Shown: positions 6,766 to 13,239 of the stretch, one piece after another
How positions within the stretch are numbered: position 1 is the first letter of the stretch
How the letters are laid out: every line of letters begins with the position of its first letter
Assembly (NCBI GenBank): GCA_002410325.1
Contig: DHRK01000004.1
Coordinates: forward strand, 46,001-60,792
From: Syntrophomonas sp. UBA5314
GTDB taxonomy: Bacteria; Bacillota; Syntrophomonadia; Syntrophomonadales; Syntrophomonadaceae
Reading direction: 5' to 3'
DNA length: 14,792 nucleotides
Made by a program: the position numbers and the translations under genes
The notes under the pieces: model-generated
The model's input: only the letters and a program-made list of their open reading frames with translations
Database searches by the model: none
Told to the model about the DNA's origin: nothing

Positions 6766-6793
6766 GCCATATTGAAAATATTTTCAATATGGC
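6766..6793. promoter_or_regulatory. Perfect 28-bp palindrome, probable operator of the RuBisCO-like operon
   Basis: The half-site GCCATATTGAAAAT is followed by its exact reverse complement, centred at 6779.5. Such a perfect, AT-rich dyad 68 bases before the start codon is typical of a dimeric regulator's binding site. It is flanked by T runs on both sides, so a second terminator (stem with a minimal loop, then CTTATTTTTT) is the main alternative. I do not recognise the cognate regulator, and none is encoded in the window. Confidence 0.6.
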
Positions 6794-6812
6794 CTTATTT
6801 TTTACTCCTGAT

Positions 6813-6818
6813 TACTAT
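6813..6818 (+). promoter_or_regulatory. Putative -10 box of the RuBisCO-like operon
   Basis: TACTAT lies 20 bases after the end of the palindrome and 42 bases before the RuBisCO-like start. The same 20-base distance separates the related motif from TATCAT upstream of the PHP gene. No good -35 box is visible, so activation by the palindrome-binding protein would be reasonable. Confidence 0.35.
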
Positions 6819-6860
6819 GGACTCAAAGGTACCTGAAATAAAACAAATGGAGGAAAGTCA

Positions 6861-8177
6861 ATGTTTATAGACCCGATTATTTGCCAATTTCCCGAGGCAT
6901 TGGAAGCAGATCGTTTTATTACGGCCACCTATTATTGCGCGACCAAATCCAGCGCCGCGATGATGAATTTCGCAGCCGCTCTGGCGGTTGAACAGACTAC
7001 CGGCACCTGGCTCAAGGTCCCCGCCGAGACGCCCGAACTGCGCGAGCGGTGTATTGGCAGAGTAGTAGGCGTCTATGAAGCGCCTTCCTATCAGATTGAG
7101 ATTCCCCCGGATGTTCATGAAAGGCAGTTTATCATCCGCATCGCCTTCCCCTGGGCCAATTTTGGCGCCCAGTTCGCCATGATGCTGAGTACGGTGATCG
7201 GCAACATCTCCAGCTCCGGGAAAGTGAAATTGATCGACTTGGAGTTCCCGAAAAAGTTTTTGGCCGAGTTCAAAGGGCCGAAATTCGGCGTGCAGGGGGT
7301 AAGGGAGCTCCTTAAGGTATACGACCGGCCCCTGCTCAACAACATGATCAAGCCCTGCACCGGCCTGGATGCGGCCACTACCGCCCGGCTGGCCTACGAA
7401 ACAGCTATAGGCGGCGTGGATATCATCAAGGATGATGAACTGGTGGCGGATGCGCCCCACTGCCGGCTGCTGGACCGGGTCAAAGCGGTTATGGCGGCCT
7501 TGCAGCAGGCTGATGAGGAAAAAGGCGAAAAGACGCTGTACGCCTTTAATATTACCGACCGGACCGACAAACTGAAAGAGAACGCCTACCGCGCCATTGA
7601 AGCGGGAGCCAACTGCCTGATGGTCAATTACTTCACCATCGGCCTGGACGCCGCCCGGATGCTGACCGAAGACGAGAATATCAATGTTCCCATATTGGCC
7701 CATTCCGACTTCACCGGGGCGGTTTATGAATCGCCCTGGTCGGGCCTGAGCGCTTCTCTGATCGGAGCCAAACTTCCCAGGCTGGCCGGTTTGGATATGA
7801 TCATCGGCCTTACCCCCTATGGAAAATTCCCCATGATGATGGATACCTTTATAAGCCTGGGCTACCAGATGCTTTCCCCGCTGCACAATATTAGACCGGT
7901 TTTCCCCATGCCGGGCGGCGGCACAACCCAGGGTCATGTTGAAGATATCATGAAAAAGTTCGGCAACGATGTCATTATCGCTGCCGGAGGCGCTATCCAC
8001 GGCCATCCCCTGGGTCCGGCGGCGGGGGCTAAAGCCTTTCGCCAGGCCATCAACGCGGTTATGAGCGGAGTGGGATTAGAGGAAGCAGGACATCAGCATC
8101 CCGAACTCGGCGCGGCTTTGAACGCCTGGGGCATCTATACGGAAGCCCAAGGCGGAATTTTTGATTTAAAAGGTTAG
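6861..8177 (+). CDS. RuBisCO-like protein (form IV RuBisCO large-subunit homologue)
   Basis: This 438-residue protein is colinear with the RuBisCO large chain: an N-terminal alpha/beta domain (about 1-145) and a TIM barrel (about 150-420). The metal-binding segment is kept: G-G-V-D-I-I-K-D-D-E at 184-193, giving K190, D192 and E193 for spinach K201, D203 and E204. K164 in M-I-K-P matches K175. The next catalytic lysine, K177, is replaced by C166 (I-K-P-C-T-G-L). H281 stands near H294, but the following H-x-x-x-H pattern is lost (H-S-D-F-T-G). The loop-6 lysine may be K322, and the phosphate-binding Ser379 region is P-M-P-G-G-G. It should therefore not fix CO2 but form an enolate of another substrate, as RuBisCO-like enolases, isomerases and decarboxylases do. 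GGAGGAAAGTCA precedes the ATG. First gene of a four-gene operon. Exact reaction unknown. Confidence 0.92.
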   Translation: MFIDPIICQFPEALEADRFITATYYCATKSSAAMMNFAAALAVEQTTGTWLKVPAETPELRERCIGRVVGVYEAPSYQIEIPPDVHERQFIIRIAFPWANFGAQFAMMLSTVIGNISSSGKVKLIDLEFPKKFLAEFKGPKFGVQGVRELLKVYDRPLLNNMIKPCTGLDAATTARLAYETAIGGVDIIKDDELVADAPHCRLLDRVKAVMAALQQADEEKGEKTLYAFNITDRTDKLKENAYRAIEAGANCLMVNYFTIGLDAARMLTEDENINVPILAHSDFTGAVYESPWSGLSASLIGAKLPRLAGLDMIIGLTPYGKFPMMMDTFISLGYQMLSPLHNIRPVFPMPGGGTTQGHVEDIMKKFGNDVIIAAGGAIHGHPLGPAAGAKAFRQAINAVMSGVGLEEAGHQHPELGAALNAWGIYTEAQGGIFDLKG

Positions 8178-8210
8178 CAGACCCAAAAATAAAATAGGAG
8201 GTATCTTGCT

Positions 8211-9053
8211 ATGGCTCAACAGTACACCAGAGAACAGGTGCTGGAAAGACTTAAGAAAAGTATTTCCGGAGGCAAGCCCGTCATTATCGCCGGTGCCGGT
8301 ACAGGCATTTCCGGCAAGTTTGCCGAACGTGGAGGCGCGGATCTCATCGGGGTATACAATTCCGGCCTCTATCGGATGGACGGAAACGGCTCCCTGGCAG
8401 GCTTGATGCCCTACGGAAACGCCAATCAGATCGTGATCGATCTCGCCCACCGGGTTTTTCCCCAGATCCAGGAAGCGCCTATGATTGCAGGAATCTGCGG
8501 AACCGACCCCACCCGGGAAATGAAGCCCTTTCTAAAAAATCTGATCGACTTGGGATTTTCGGCAGTTATGAATTTTCCGACCGTGGGCCTGATTGACGGC
8601 CGTTTCCGCCAGGAATTGGAAGATACGGGAATGGGCTACGGCAAGGAGATCGAAACCTTAAAGCTCGCCTCCCAACTGGGCATGTTCACCATCGCCTACG
8701 CCTTTAACGAAGCAGAAGCTGCAATGGCCGGCAAAGCCGGGATGGATGTCATGATCTGCCACATGGGATTGACCACCGGCGGGGCCATCGGCTCCAAATA
8801 TTCCGAAAAGATTTCGCTGGAGGATGCAGCGGCTCTGGTGAACCGCATGTCGGCCGCCGCCCGCCACGGCAAGCCGGATATCATGATCTTTGCCCATGGC
8901 GGGCCCATATCCTCTCCACAAGACACCGCCTATATCTACCAGCACACTGACTCGGTAGGATTCCTGGGCGCTTCCAGCATTGAACGCATTCCCATCGAAG
9001 TGCCTCTCACCGAAGCTGTCAAGGACTTTAAAAATCAGTCCCTTAAAAAATGA
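8211..9053 (+). CDS. Phosphoenolpyruvate hydrolase-like TIM-barrel protein (PF09370), first copy
   Basis: This 280-residue protein belongs to the family labelled TIM-barrel signal transduction protein or phosphoenolpyruvate hydrolase-like, related to the C-terminal half of plant Tm-1. Visible motifs are G-A-G-T-G-I-S at 28-34, G-G-A-D-L-I-G-V-Y-N-S-G at 41-52 and G-I-C-G-T-D-P at 94-100. N-F-P-T-V-G-L-I-D-G follows at 121-130, then H-M-G-L-T-T-G-G at 184-191 and A-H-G-G-P at 228-232. These Gly-rich ends of beta strands fit a phosphate- or carboxylate-binding barrel. The name is inherited from structural similarity to phosphonopyruvate hydrolase and PEP mutase enzymes, and the true reaction is unknown. 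An AGGAGGT site eight bases before the ATG supports the start. It lies 33 bases after the RuBisCO-like stop and 29 bases before the UPF0261 gene, clearly one operon. Confidence 0.88.
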   Translation: MAQQYTREQVLERLKKSISGGKPVIIAGAGTGISGKFAERGGADLIGVYNSGLYRMDGNGSLAGLMPYGNANQIVIDLAHRVFPQIQEAPMIAGICGTDPTREMKPFLKNLIDLGFSAVMNFPTVGLIDGRFRQELEDTGMGYGKEIETLKLASQLGMFTIAYAFNEAEAAMAGKAGMDVMICHMGLTTGGAIGSKYSEKISLEDAAALVNRMSAAARHGKPDIMIFAHGGPISSPQDTAYIYQHTDSVGFLGASSIERIPIEVPLTEAVKDFKNQSLKK

Positions 9054-9082
9054 ATAGCCAATAGAAAGGGAGGCGGGGTACA

Positions 9083-10420
9083 TTGAAGGCAAAAATACTG
9101 GTTGCGGGCATTCTGGATACCAAAGGCGAGGAAATCAAATACATCGCCCAGCAGGTGGCGGCCGCCGGCGGAGCGCCCACTATCCTGGAACTGAGCGTGG
9201 GCCGGGAAGTGGGCTGGGCGGATATCGGATTGAGCGAAATTCTGGCCGGGATCGGGAAAAAACCCGAAGAAATCTACCAGGTGGACCGCCATCAAGCTTC
9301 CGCCTGGGTTACCGAGGCGGCCGTCAAGTACGTCGACCGTCTGGTCGATCAGGGCGAGGTGGCTGGGATCATTGGGTTCGGCGGCTCTATGGGCGCCAGC
9401 ATCGGAACGGCGATTATGCAGAGCCTGCCCATCGGCATTCCCAAGCTTATGGTCACCACCATGGCTTCCGGAGACGTCCGGCCTTATGTGGGGACCAAGG
9501 ATATATGCATGATGTACCCGATTGCGGAAGCGGGGCTTAATGCCCTGACCAAGCGGGTATTGACGAACGCCGCGGGCGCTATTGCCGGCATGGCCGCTTC
9601 CCCCCCGGTGGATACGAAAAATGATAAGCCCCTGATCGGCTGCATGATGTTCGGCGTTACCACCCCCTGTGTGCTGCGCGCCTCAAAATTCATGGAAGAC
9701 CAGGGCTACGAGGTGATGATCAACCACGCCATAGGCTCGGGCGGCCTGTCGATGGAGCAGTTGATCGACGACGGCTTTATCAAAGGGCTTTTGGATATTA
9801 CCACCCACGAAATCGCCGATGAAATGCTGGGCGGGGTCTTGAGCGCGGGACCGGATCGATTGACCGCGGCCGGCCGGAAAGGCATACCCCAGGTGATTGC
9901 CCCCGGGGGCCTGGACCTGATCAACTTCGGACCTAAAGATACGGTTCCCGAGCGCTACCTGCAGCAAACCCACCTGCCGGGGCGTTCTCTCTATGAACAC
10001 AATCCCATGGTCACCTGCATCGGCATTCTCCCCGATGAAGCCTATAAAATCGCCGAGAACATGGCCAAGAAGTTGAACCACGCCCAGGGTCCGACGGCTA
10101 TTTGCGTACCGATGCGCGGCTGGGGAGCCTGCGACCTGGGTACGCCCGATAAAGACCTGGGCTGGGCGGGACCCAGCGCCGGGCCTACCTGGGTGGCTGA
10201 TCCGGATAAACCGGCATGGTCGTTGCGAAGCAAGCGCTTTATTGACGGCATAAAAGATCATTTAGACCTGAGCAAACCCAATATCGAACTGCTGATCGTC
10301 GATAAGCATATGAATGAACCGGAATTCGCGGATCTGATGTCCGGCCTTCTCAAGGAAATGCTGGACGGGACTTGGAAAAAGAATTCCCACAGCGATTTGC
10401 CCTATGTGCAATCGGTTTAA
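9083..10420 (+). CDS. UPF0261 / Tm-1-like ATP-binding protein
   Basis: This 445-residue soluble protein matches the UPF0261 family, homologous to the N-terminal domain of tomato Tm-1. In Tm-1 that domain binds ATP and the tobamovirus replication protein. Family motifs are G-I-L-D-T-K-G at 9-15, G-F-G-G-S-M-G-A-S at 98-106, T-T-M-A-S-G-D-V-R-P-Y-V-G-T-K-D at 125-140, and G-C-M-M-F-G-V-T-T-P at 186-195. H-A-I-G-S-G-G-L-S-M-E at 215-225, D-I-T-T-H-E at 238-243 and A-P-G-G-L-D-L-I-N-F-G-P at 273-284 follow. It is longer than the usual ~400 residues because of an insert around 345-380 (W-G-A-C-D-L-G..., Gly/Pro/Trp-rich) in a region where relatives have a short G-F-S-x-x-D loop. Start: TTG at 9083, the only start placed after the AAAGGGAGG site. 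Bacterial function is unknown, and position between two PF09370 genes implies a joint complex or pathway. Confidence 0.88.
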   Translation: MKAKILVAGILDTKGEEIKYIAQQVAAAGGAPTILELSVGREVGWADIGLSEILAGIGKKPEEIYQVDRHQASAWVTEAAVKYVDRLVDQGEVAGIIGFGGSMGASIGTAIMQSLPIGIPKLMVTTMASGDVRPYVGTKDICMMYPIAEAGLNALTKRVLTNAAGAIAGMAASPPVDTKNDKPLIGCMMFGVTTPCVLRASKFMEDQGYEVMINHAIGSGGLSMEQLIDDGFIKGLLDITTHEIADEMLGGVLSAGPDRLTAAGRKGIPQVIAPGGLDLINFGPKDTVPERYLQQTHLPGRSLYEHNPMVTCIGILPDEAYKIAENMAKKLNHAQGPTAICVPMRGWGACDLGTPDKDLGWAGPSAGPTWVADPDKPAWSLRSKRFIDGIKDHLDLSKPNIELLIVDKHMNEPEFADLMSGLLKEMLDGTWKKNSHSDLPYVQSV

Positions 10421-10435
10421 CCGGGGGGTGCGGTG

Positions 10436-11269
10436 ATGGCGCAGAGATACTCGCGGGAACAGATTATGGAACGACTGAACGGGCAGATCAATTCGGGCCA
10501 GTCCCTGCTCATGTTCGGAGCGGGCACCGGGCTTTCGGCCAAATGCGCCGAAAAAGGCGGAGCGGATCTCATCGGGGTATACTCCACGGCCATCTACCGC
10601 ATGCGCGGCTTGCCGTCCATCCTGGCCTGGCTGCCCTACAGCAACGCCAATGAGCATCTGATCCATATGGCCGGGGAAATTCTTCCCATCGTCAAAAACA
10701 CCCCCTGCATCGCAGGGATCGGCGCCCATGATCCGGCTCTGGAGCTGGACGATTTTCTTGACCGGATCATGGGGCTGGGTTTTTCAGGAGTGACCAACGA
10801 GCCGTTTGTCGGCCTCTACGGAGAATACTTTGCCGGTCAATTGGAACGAGCCGGACTGGGATTTTCACGCGAAGTCGAATTAATTCGCCAGGCCCGGGCC
10901 AAAAATATCTTTACCCTGGCCTGGGCCATGTCGCCCCCGGAAGCTGAGGCCATGGCCGAAGCCGGGGCCGATGTCCTGGGCGCGATGATCGGCGTGACCA
11001 CCGGAGGCATGTCGGGCGAGTCCGAAGTGATCTCGCTGGAGCAAGCCGTCAACGATGTCCGGGAAATCATCGATTCCGCCCGGAGTGTCAATCCCCGGGT
11101 TATCGTACTAACGCACGGCGGGCCCTTCGCCGATGTTGACACCGCTCAATATTCCATCAAGCACTCCGGCGCGCAAGGCTATGCTTCCGGCTCAAGCGGT
11201 GAAAGGATCCCCACCGAGGAAGCCATCGTTAAAATCACCCAACAATACAAAGCCATGACATTGGAGTAA
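10436..11269 (+). CDS. Phosphoenolpyruvate hydrolase-like TIM-barrel protein (PF09370), second copy
   Basis: This 277-residue paralogue of the first PF09370 protein is colinear from the first residue (M-A-Q-x-Y-x-R-E-Q). It shares G-A-G-T-G-L-S, G-G-A-D-L-I-G-V-Y, an x-V-T-T-G-G motif and a final H-G-G-P. It differs at likely active-site loops: G-I-G-A-H-D-P instead of G-I-C-G-T-D-P, N-E-P-F-V-G-L-Y-G instead of N-F-P-T-V-G-L-I-D-G, and A-M-I-G-V-T-T-G-G instead of C-H-M-G-L-T-T-G-G. This suggests a related but distinct substrate or a heteromeric partner, not a recent duplicate. I chose the ATG at 10436, which aligns with the first copy; a GTG directly before it is possible. A GGGGGGTG site lies only 15 bases after the UPF0261 stop, so the two are translationally close. 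The order UPF0261 then PF09370 copies the domain order of Tm-1. Last gene of the operon. Confidence 0.88.
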   Translation: MAQRYSREQIMERLNGQINSGQSLLMFGAGTGLSAKCAEKGGADLIGVYSTAIYRMRGLPSILAWLPYSNANEHLIHMAGEILPIVKNTPCIAGIGAHDPALELDDFLDRIMGLGFSGVTNEPFVGLYGEYFAGQLERAGLGFSREVELIRQARAKNIFTLAWAMSPPEAEAMAEAGADVLGAMIGVTTGGMSGESEVISLEQAVNDVREIIDSARSVNPRVIVLTHGGPFADVDTAQYSIKHSGAQGYASGSSGERIPTEEAIVKITQQYKAMTLE

Positions 11270-11292
11270 CTATCGTATCGGCCCAAAAAATA

Positions 11293-11320
11293 AAGCTGGC
11301 GTACAGCCTTTAGCCGGCTT
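11293..11320 (-). terminator. Hairpin after the operon with a T tract on the minus strand
   Basis: AAGCTGGC (11293-11300) pairs with GCCGGCTT (11313-11320), eight pairs with one G.T. An A run precedes it on the plus strand, so read leftward it is a stem followed by TATTTTTT. It would stop antisense transcription entering the operon. On the plus strand it lacks a T tract and may act only as a 3' mRNA stabiliser. Confidence 0.4.
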
Positions 11321-11338
11321 CCAGGCGAACACATATAA

Positions 11339-11380
11339 GGGGAGAGGAGCACATGGGGGGAACTGTCCTCCCCTCTCCCC
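11339..11380 (+). terminator. Strong G/C hairpin, probable end of the RuBisCO-like operon transcript
   Basis: GGGGAGAGG (11339-11347) pairs with CCTCTCCCC (11372-11380), with a further GGGG/CCCC inner pairing possible. The stem is very stable but is followed by CCGAGGATTTCTTGG, not by a T run, so it is not a standard intrinsic terminator. It could be a processing or stability element. Confidence 0.4.
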
Positions 11381-11671
11381 CCGAGGATTTCTTGGCCACA
11401 ATACCGAATATTTCTAAAATTCAGCGTATCTTGCCGGCATTGAGCACTCTTCCCCTAAACTTATAGCCCTGGCGCTTAATCCATTTTCTCGCTCGGCGCC
11501 GCCTAGGCAGTAATAACTACGGTTTTGCCAATTTGGAGAACGATTACGCTGTACTTATGATACAAGCTTCGAGCGCTCCCGCATAAAAAAACCGCTCCAA
11601 TTCCGGGCATATCCTCGCGGTAACATTTCCCATAATAAACCAATAATATATGAGGGAAAGGACGTGATCTT
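11381..11671. other. Intergenic region before the DNRLRE gene
   Basis: I see no gene here. It must contain the promoter of the DNRLRE gene, but no convincing sigma-A pair was found. CATATCCT at 11608-11615 with AC 15 bases upstream resembles a late-sporulation sigma-K promoter, though the spacing is one base short. A small GAGCG/CGCTC inverted repeat lies near 11570-11596. Confidence 0.35.
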
Positions 11672-12520
11672 ATGCCCGTTTCAACATTTACAGCAGTACA
11701 AGACGTATATATAGCGTCAGCCTATCCCGACCAAAATTTTGACAATCGCTCCCAGGGAAATACTCTGTACGCTGGTACATTCATAGGCGGAACCTCTGAT
11801 ATTTACAGAAGCCTACTCCAGTTCAACTTATCTGAACCCACCAAGGGGATCCCGCCAAATTGCACCATAGAATCGGCAGATTTAACGATTAGCATGTTCA
11901 GGAACGATAATGTAGGAACAGCCCAAGTATCTATATTTAGACTGCTTGACTTTTTTAACCAGAGTACGGTTACTTTTAATGCTCAACCACCTTCAGATAC
12001 TACTGCATTTGGACCGGTAACCCCGCCTTCTCGAAACGGCATTTTAAATATAAATATACTCAGCCTGGTACAGGGATGGTACGACGGCTCAATCCCCAAT
12101 AATGGCATTGCGCTAAAGGGCCTCGAAAATGCAAATGACAACATTCTCGGTTTCTTCAGTACACGCTCACCGCTCAGTGATTTTTGGCCGGCTCTACGGA
12201 TAAAATGGTCCAAAGGAACCTTATCGGAGCCTATTACAGATATCCTTTCGGGAGCTCCGTCATTTTCGACCTTTGTTGACATGGCTGGTAAGGAACAAGC
12301 AACCTGGCTTATTTTCAATCCTACCGCCACAGCGCTGGCCGGTGTTGTTCAAGTATTGCAGGGTACGCTATTGATCGATTATCCGGGTTCCGCATTTACC
12401 GTGCCGGCTGTCGGATCTCAAGTAGTCTTTTTTACCGGTGCCGTTGATTCCGCACGATTGAAAATTACTACAGCCGGGGCTGACACCTATACCATCAGTG
12501 TAGAAACCAGAGACGAATAG
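11672..12520 (+). CDS. DNRLRE-type structural protein with C-terminal DUF6385-like domain
   Basis: This 282-residue protein has two parts. Residues about 1-178 resemble the DNRLRE beta-sandwich family: F-T-A-V-Q-D-V-Y-I-A-S, then D-I-Y-R-S-L-L-Q-F-N-L near 43-53, a V-T-F-N-A-Q-P-P motif, V-Q-G-W-Y-D-G and a closing P-A-L-R-I-K-W. This domain normally sits on extracellular or surface-layer proteins. Residues about 190-282 (T-F-V-D-M-A-G-K-E-Q-A-T-W-L-I-F-N-P...) resemble the small DUF6385 domain. There is no signal peptide and no membrane segment, so export is not by the Sec pathway. A role in a spore coat or exosporium-like layer, assembled from the mother cell, would explain this but is inference. 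AAAGGA lies about ten bases before the ATG. It appears to be a single-gene unit ending in the hairpin at 12553-12593. Confidence 0.75.
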   Translation: MPVSTFTAVQDVYIASAYPDQNFDNRSQGNTLYAGTFIGGTSDIYRSLLQFNLSEPTKGIPPNCTIESADLTISMFRNDNVGTAQVSIFRLLDFFNQSTVTFNAQPPSDTTAFGPVTPPSRNGILNINILSLVQGWYDGSIPNNGIALKGLENANDNILGFFSTRSPLSDFWPALRIKWSKGTLSEPITDILSGAPSFSTFVDMAGKEQATWLIFNPTATALAGVVQVLQGTLLIDYPGSAFTVPAVGSQVVFFTGAVDSARLKITTAGADTYTISVETRDE

Positions 12521-12552
12521 CTGTTTAGCACAAATATATTATCACAGAGTGT

Positions 12553-12593
12553 GAAAAGCACCGAAACATCCAGTTGGGAATTCGGTGCTTTTC
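12553..12593. terminator. Perfect 13-bp stem terminator after the DNRLRE gene
   Basis: GAAAAGCACCGAA (12553-12565) and TTCGGTGCTTTTC (12581-12593) are exact reverse complements around a 15-base loop. The stem ends in A and T runs on its two sides. It can terminate transcription in both directions, although the T run is short. Confidence 0.75.
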
Positions 12594-12696
12594 TTAGCCC
12601 AGTCTGCAAATTCAACAGATAACGTTAGCTTCTCACACACTCCCCAGTATATAGGCGAAGCGGATAAATTGCCTTACAAAATAAGGATTATTCTTA

Positions 12697-12705
12697 TGAT
12701 ATAAT
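12697..12705 (+). promoter_or_regulatory. Extended -10 promoter of the bPH2 gene pair
   Basis: TGATATAAT at 12697-12705 is a consensus -10 box (TATAAT) with the extended TG element. No good -35 is placed 17 bases upstream, which is common for extended -10 promoters. It predicts a start near 12712 and a leader of about 50 bases. Confidence 0.6.
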
Positions 12706-12759
12706 GTTTTTTAATGCCTGGTAGTGTTGCTCTGCTATTTGCAAAGGGAGGCTAAAGAT

Positions 12760-13239
12760 ATGCGCAAAATGCCAAGCCGGCATATTGATATCAATGCGGT
12801 GAAATACTGGCGTTACAAAAGCATTATCCATTCTTTTTTCTTATTAATAATCCTTACCGCATGCTATTTTGCTGCACGGATCTGGGACTGGCCGCAGTGG
12901 ATCATTATGGCTCTGCTGGGTCTAACCCTGGCCTTGGCTATATTCAATATCTTTTTTAAACCGGGAATCATCTGGAGAAACTGGCGCTACGATGTAACCG
13001 AGCAGGAAATCGACCTTTTTTATGGGATATTCATAAAAAAACGAACCCTGATTCCCATGGTGCGAGTTCAACACGTGGACACCGAACAGGGCCCGCTTTT
13101 ACGTCATTTCGACCTCTCTACCGTAAGTATCTCCACGGCTGCCGGAACTCACAAAATACCTGCCTTGTCCGATAATGTGGCCTCCTCATTGAGAGATGCT
13201 ATTTCCGAACTGGCCCGGGTGGTGGATGAAGATGTATAA
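12760..13239 (+). CDS. YdbS-like membrane protein with one bacterial PH (bPH2) domain
   Basis: This 159-residue protein has two adjacent membrane segments (about 22-42 and 47-66) and a cytoplasmic bPH2 domain (about 75-150). The hallmark pattern is R-Y-D-V-T-E-Q-E-I-D-L-F-Y-G, then K-K-R-T-L-I-P-M-V-R-V-Q-H-V-D-T-E-Q-G-P-L-L-R, then V-S-I-S-T-A-A-G-T-H-x-I-P. This is the YdbS architecture of Bacillus. YdbS and YdbT family members were linked to resistance to certain bacteriocins in Bacillus, and the molecular role is not settled. I chose the ATG at 12760 because AGGGAGG lies eight bases before it. A TTG at 12724 lacks a site and would add 12 residues. Its last eight bases overlap the next gene, so the two are co-translated. 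Confidence 0.85.
   Translation: MRKMPSRHIDINAVKYWRYKSIIHSFFLLIILTACYFAARIWDWPQWIIMALLGLTLALAIFNIFFKPGIIWRNWRYDVTEQEIDLFYGIFIKKRTLIPMVRVQHVDTEQGPLLRHFDLSTVSISTAAGTHKIPALSDNVASSLRDAISELARVVDEDV

Noticed and set aside
6790..6815. Sigma-54 promoter (GG-N10-GC) upstream of the RuBisCO-like gene
   Set aside because: A GG is present in TATGGCC but no GC lies at the required spacing, and no sigma-54 activator gene is nearby.
6858..8006. 382-codon open frame on the minus strand opposite the RuBisCO-like gene
   Set aside because: It is a mirror of the GC-rich coding frame on the plus strand, rich in Gly, His, Gln and Arg with no known motif, while the plus strand gives an intact RuBisCO-like protein.
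9683..10261. 192-codon minus-strand frame opposite the UPF0261 gene
   Set aside because: Same reason: low-complexity antisense shadow without a ribosome binding site, opposite a well-supported gene.
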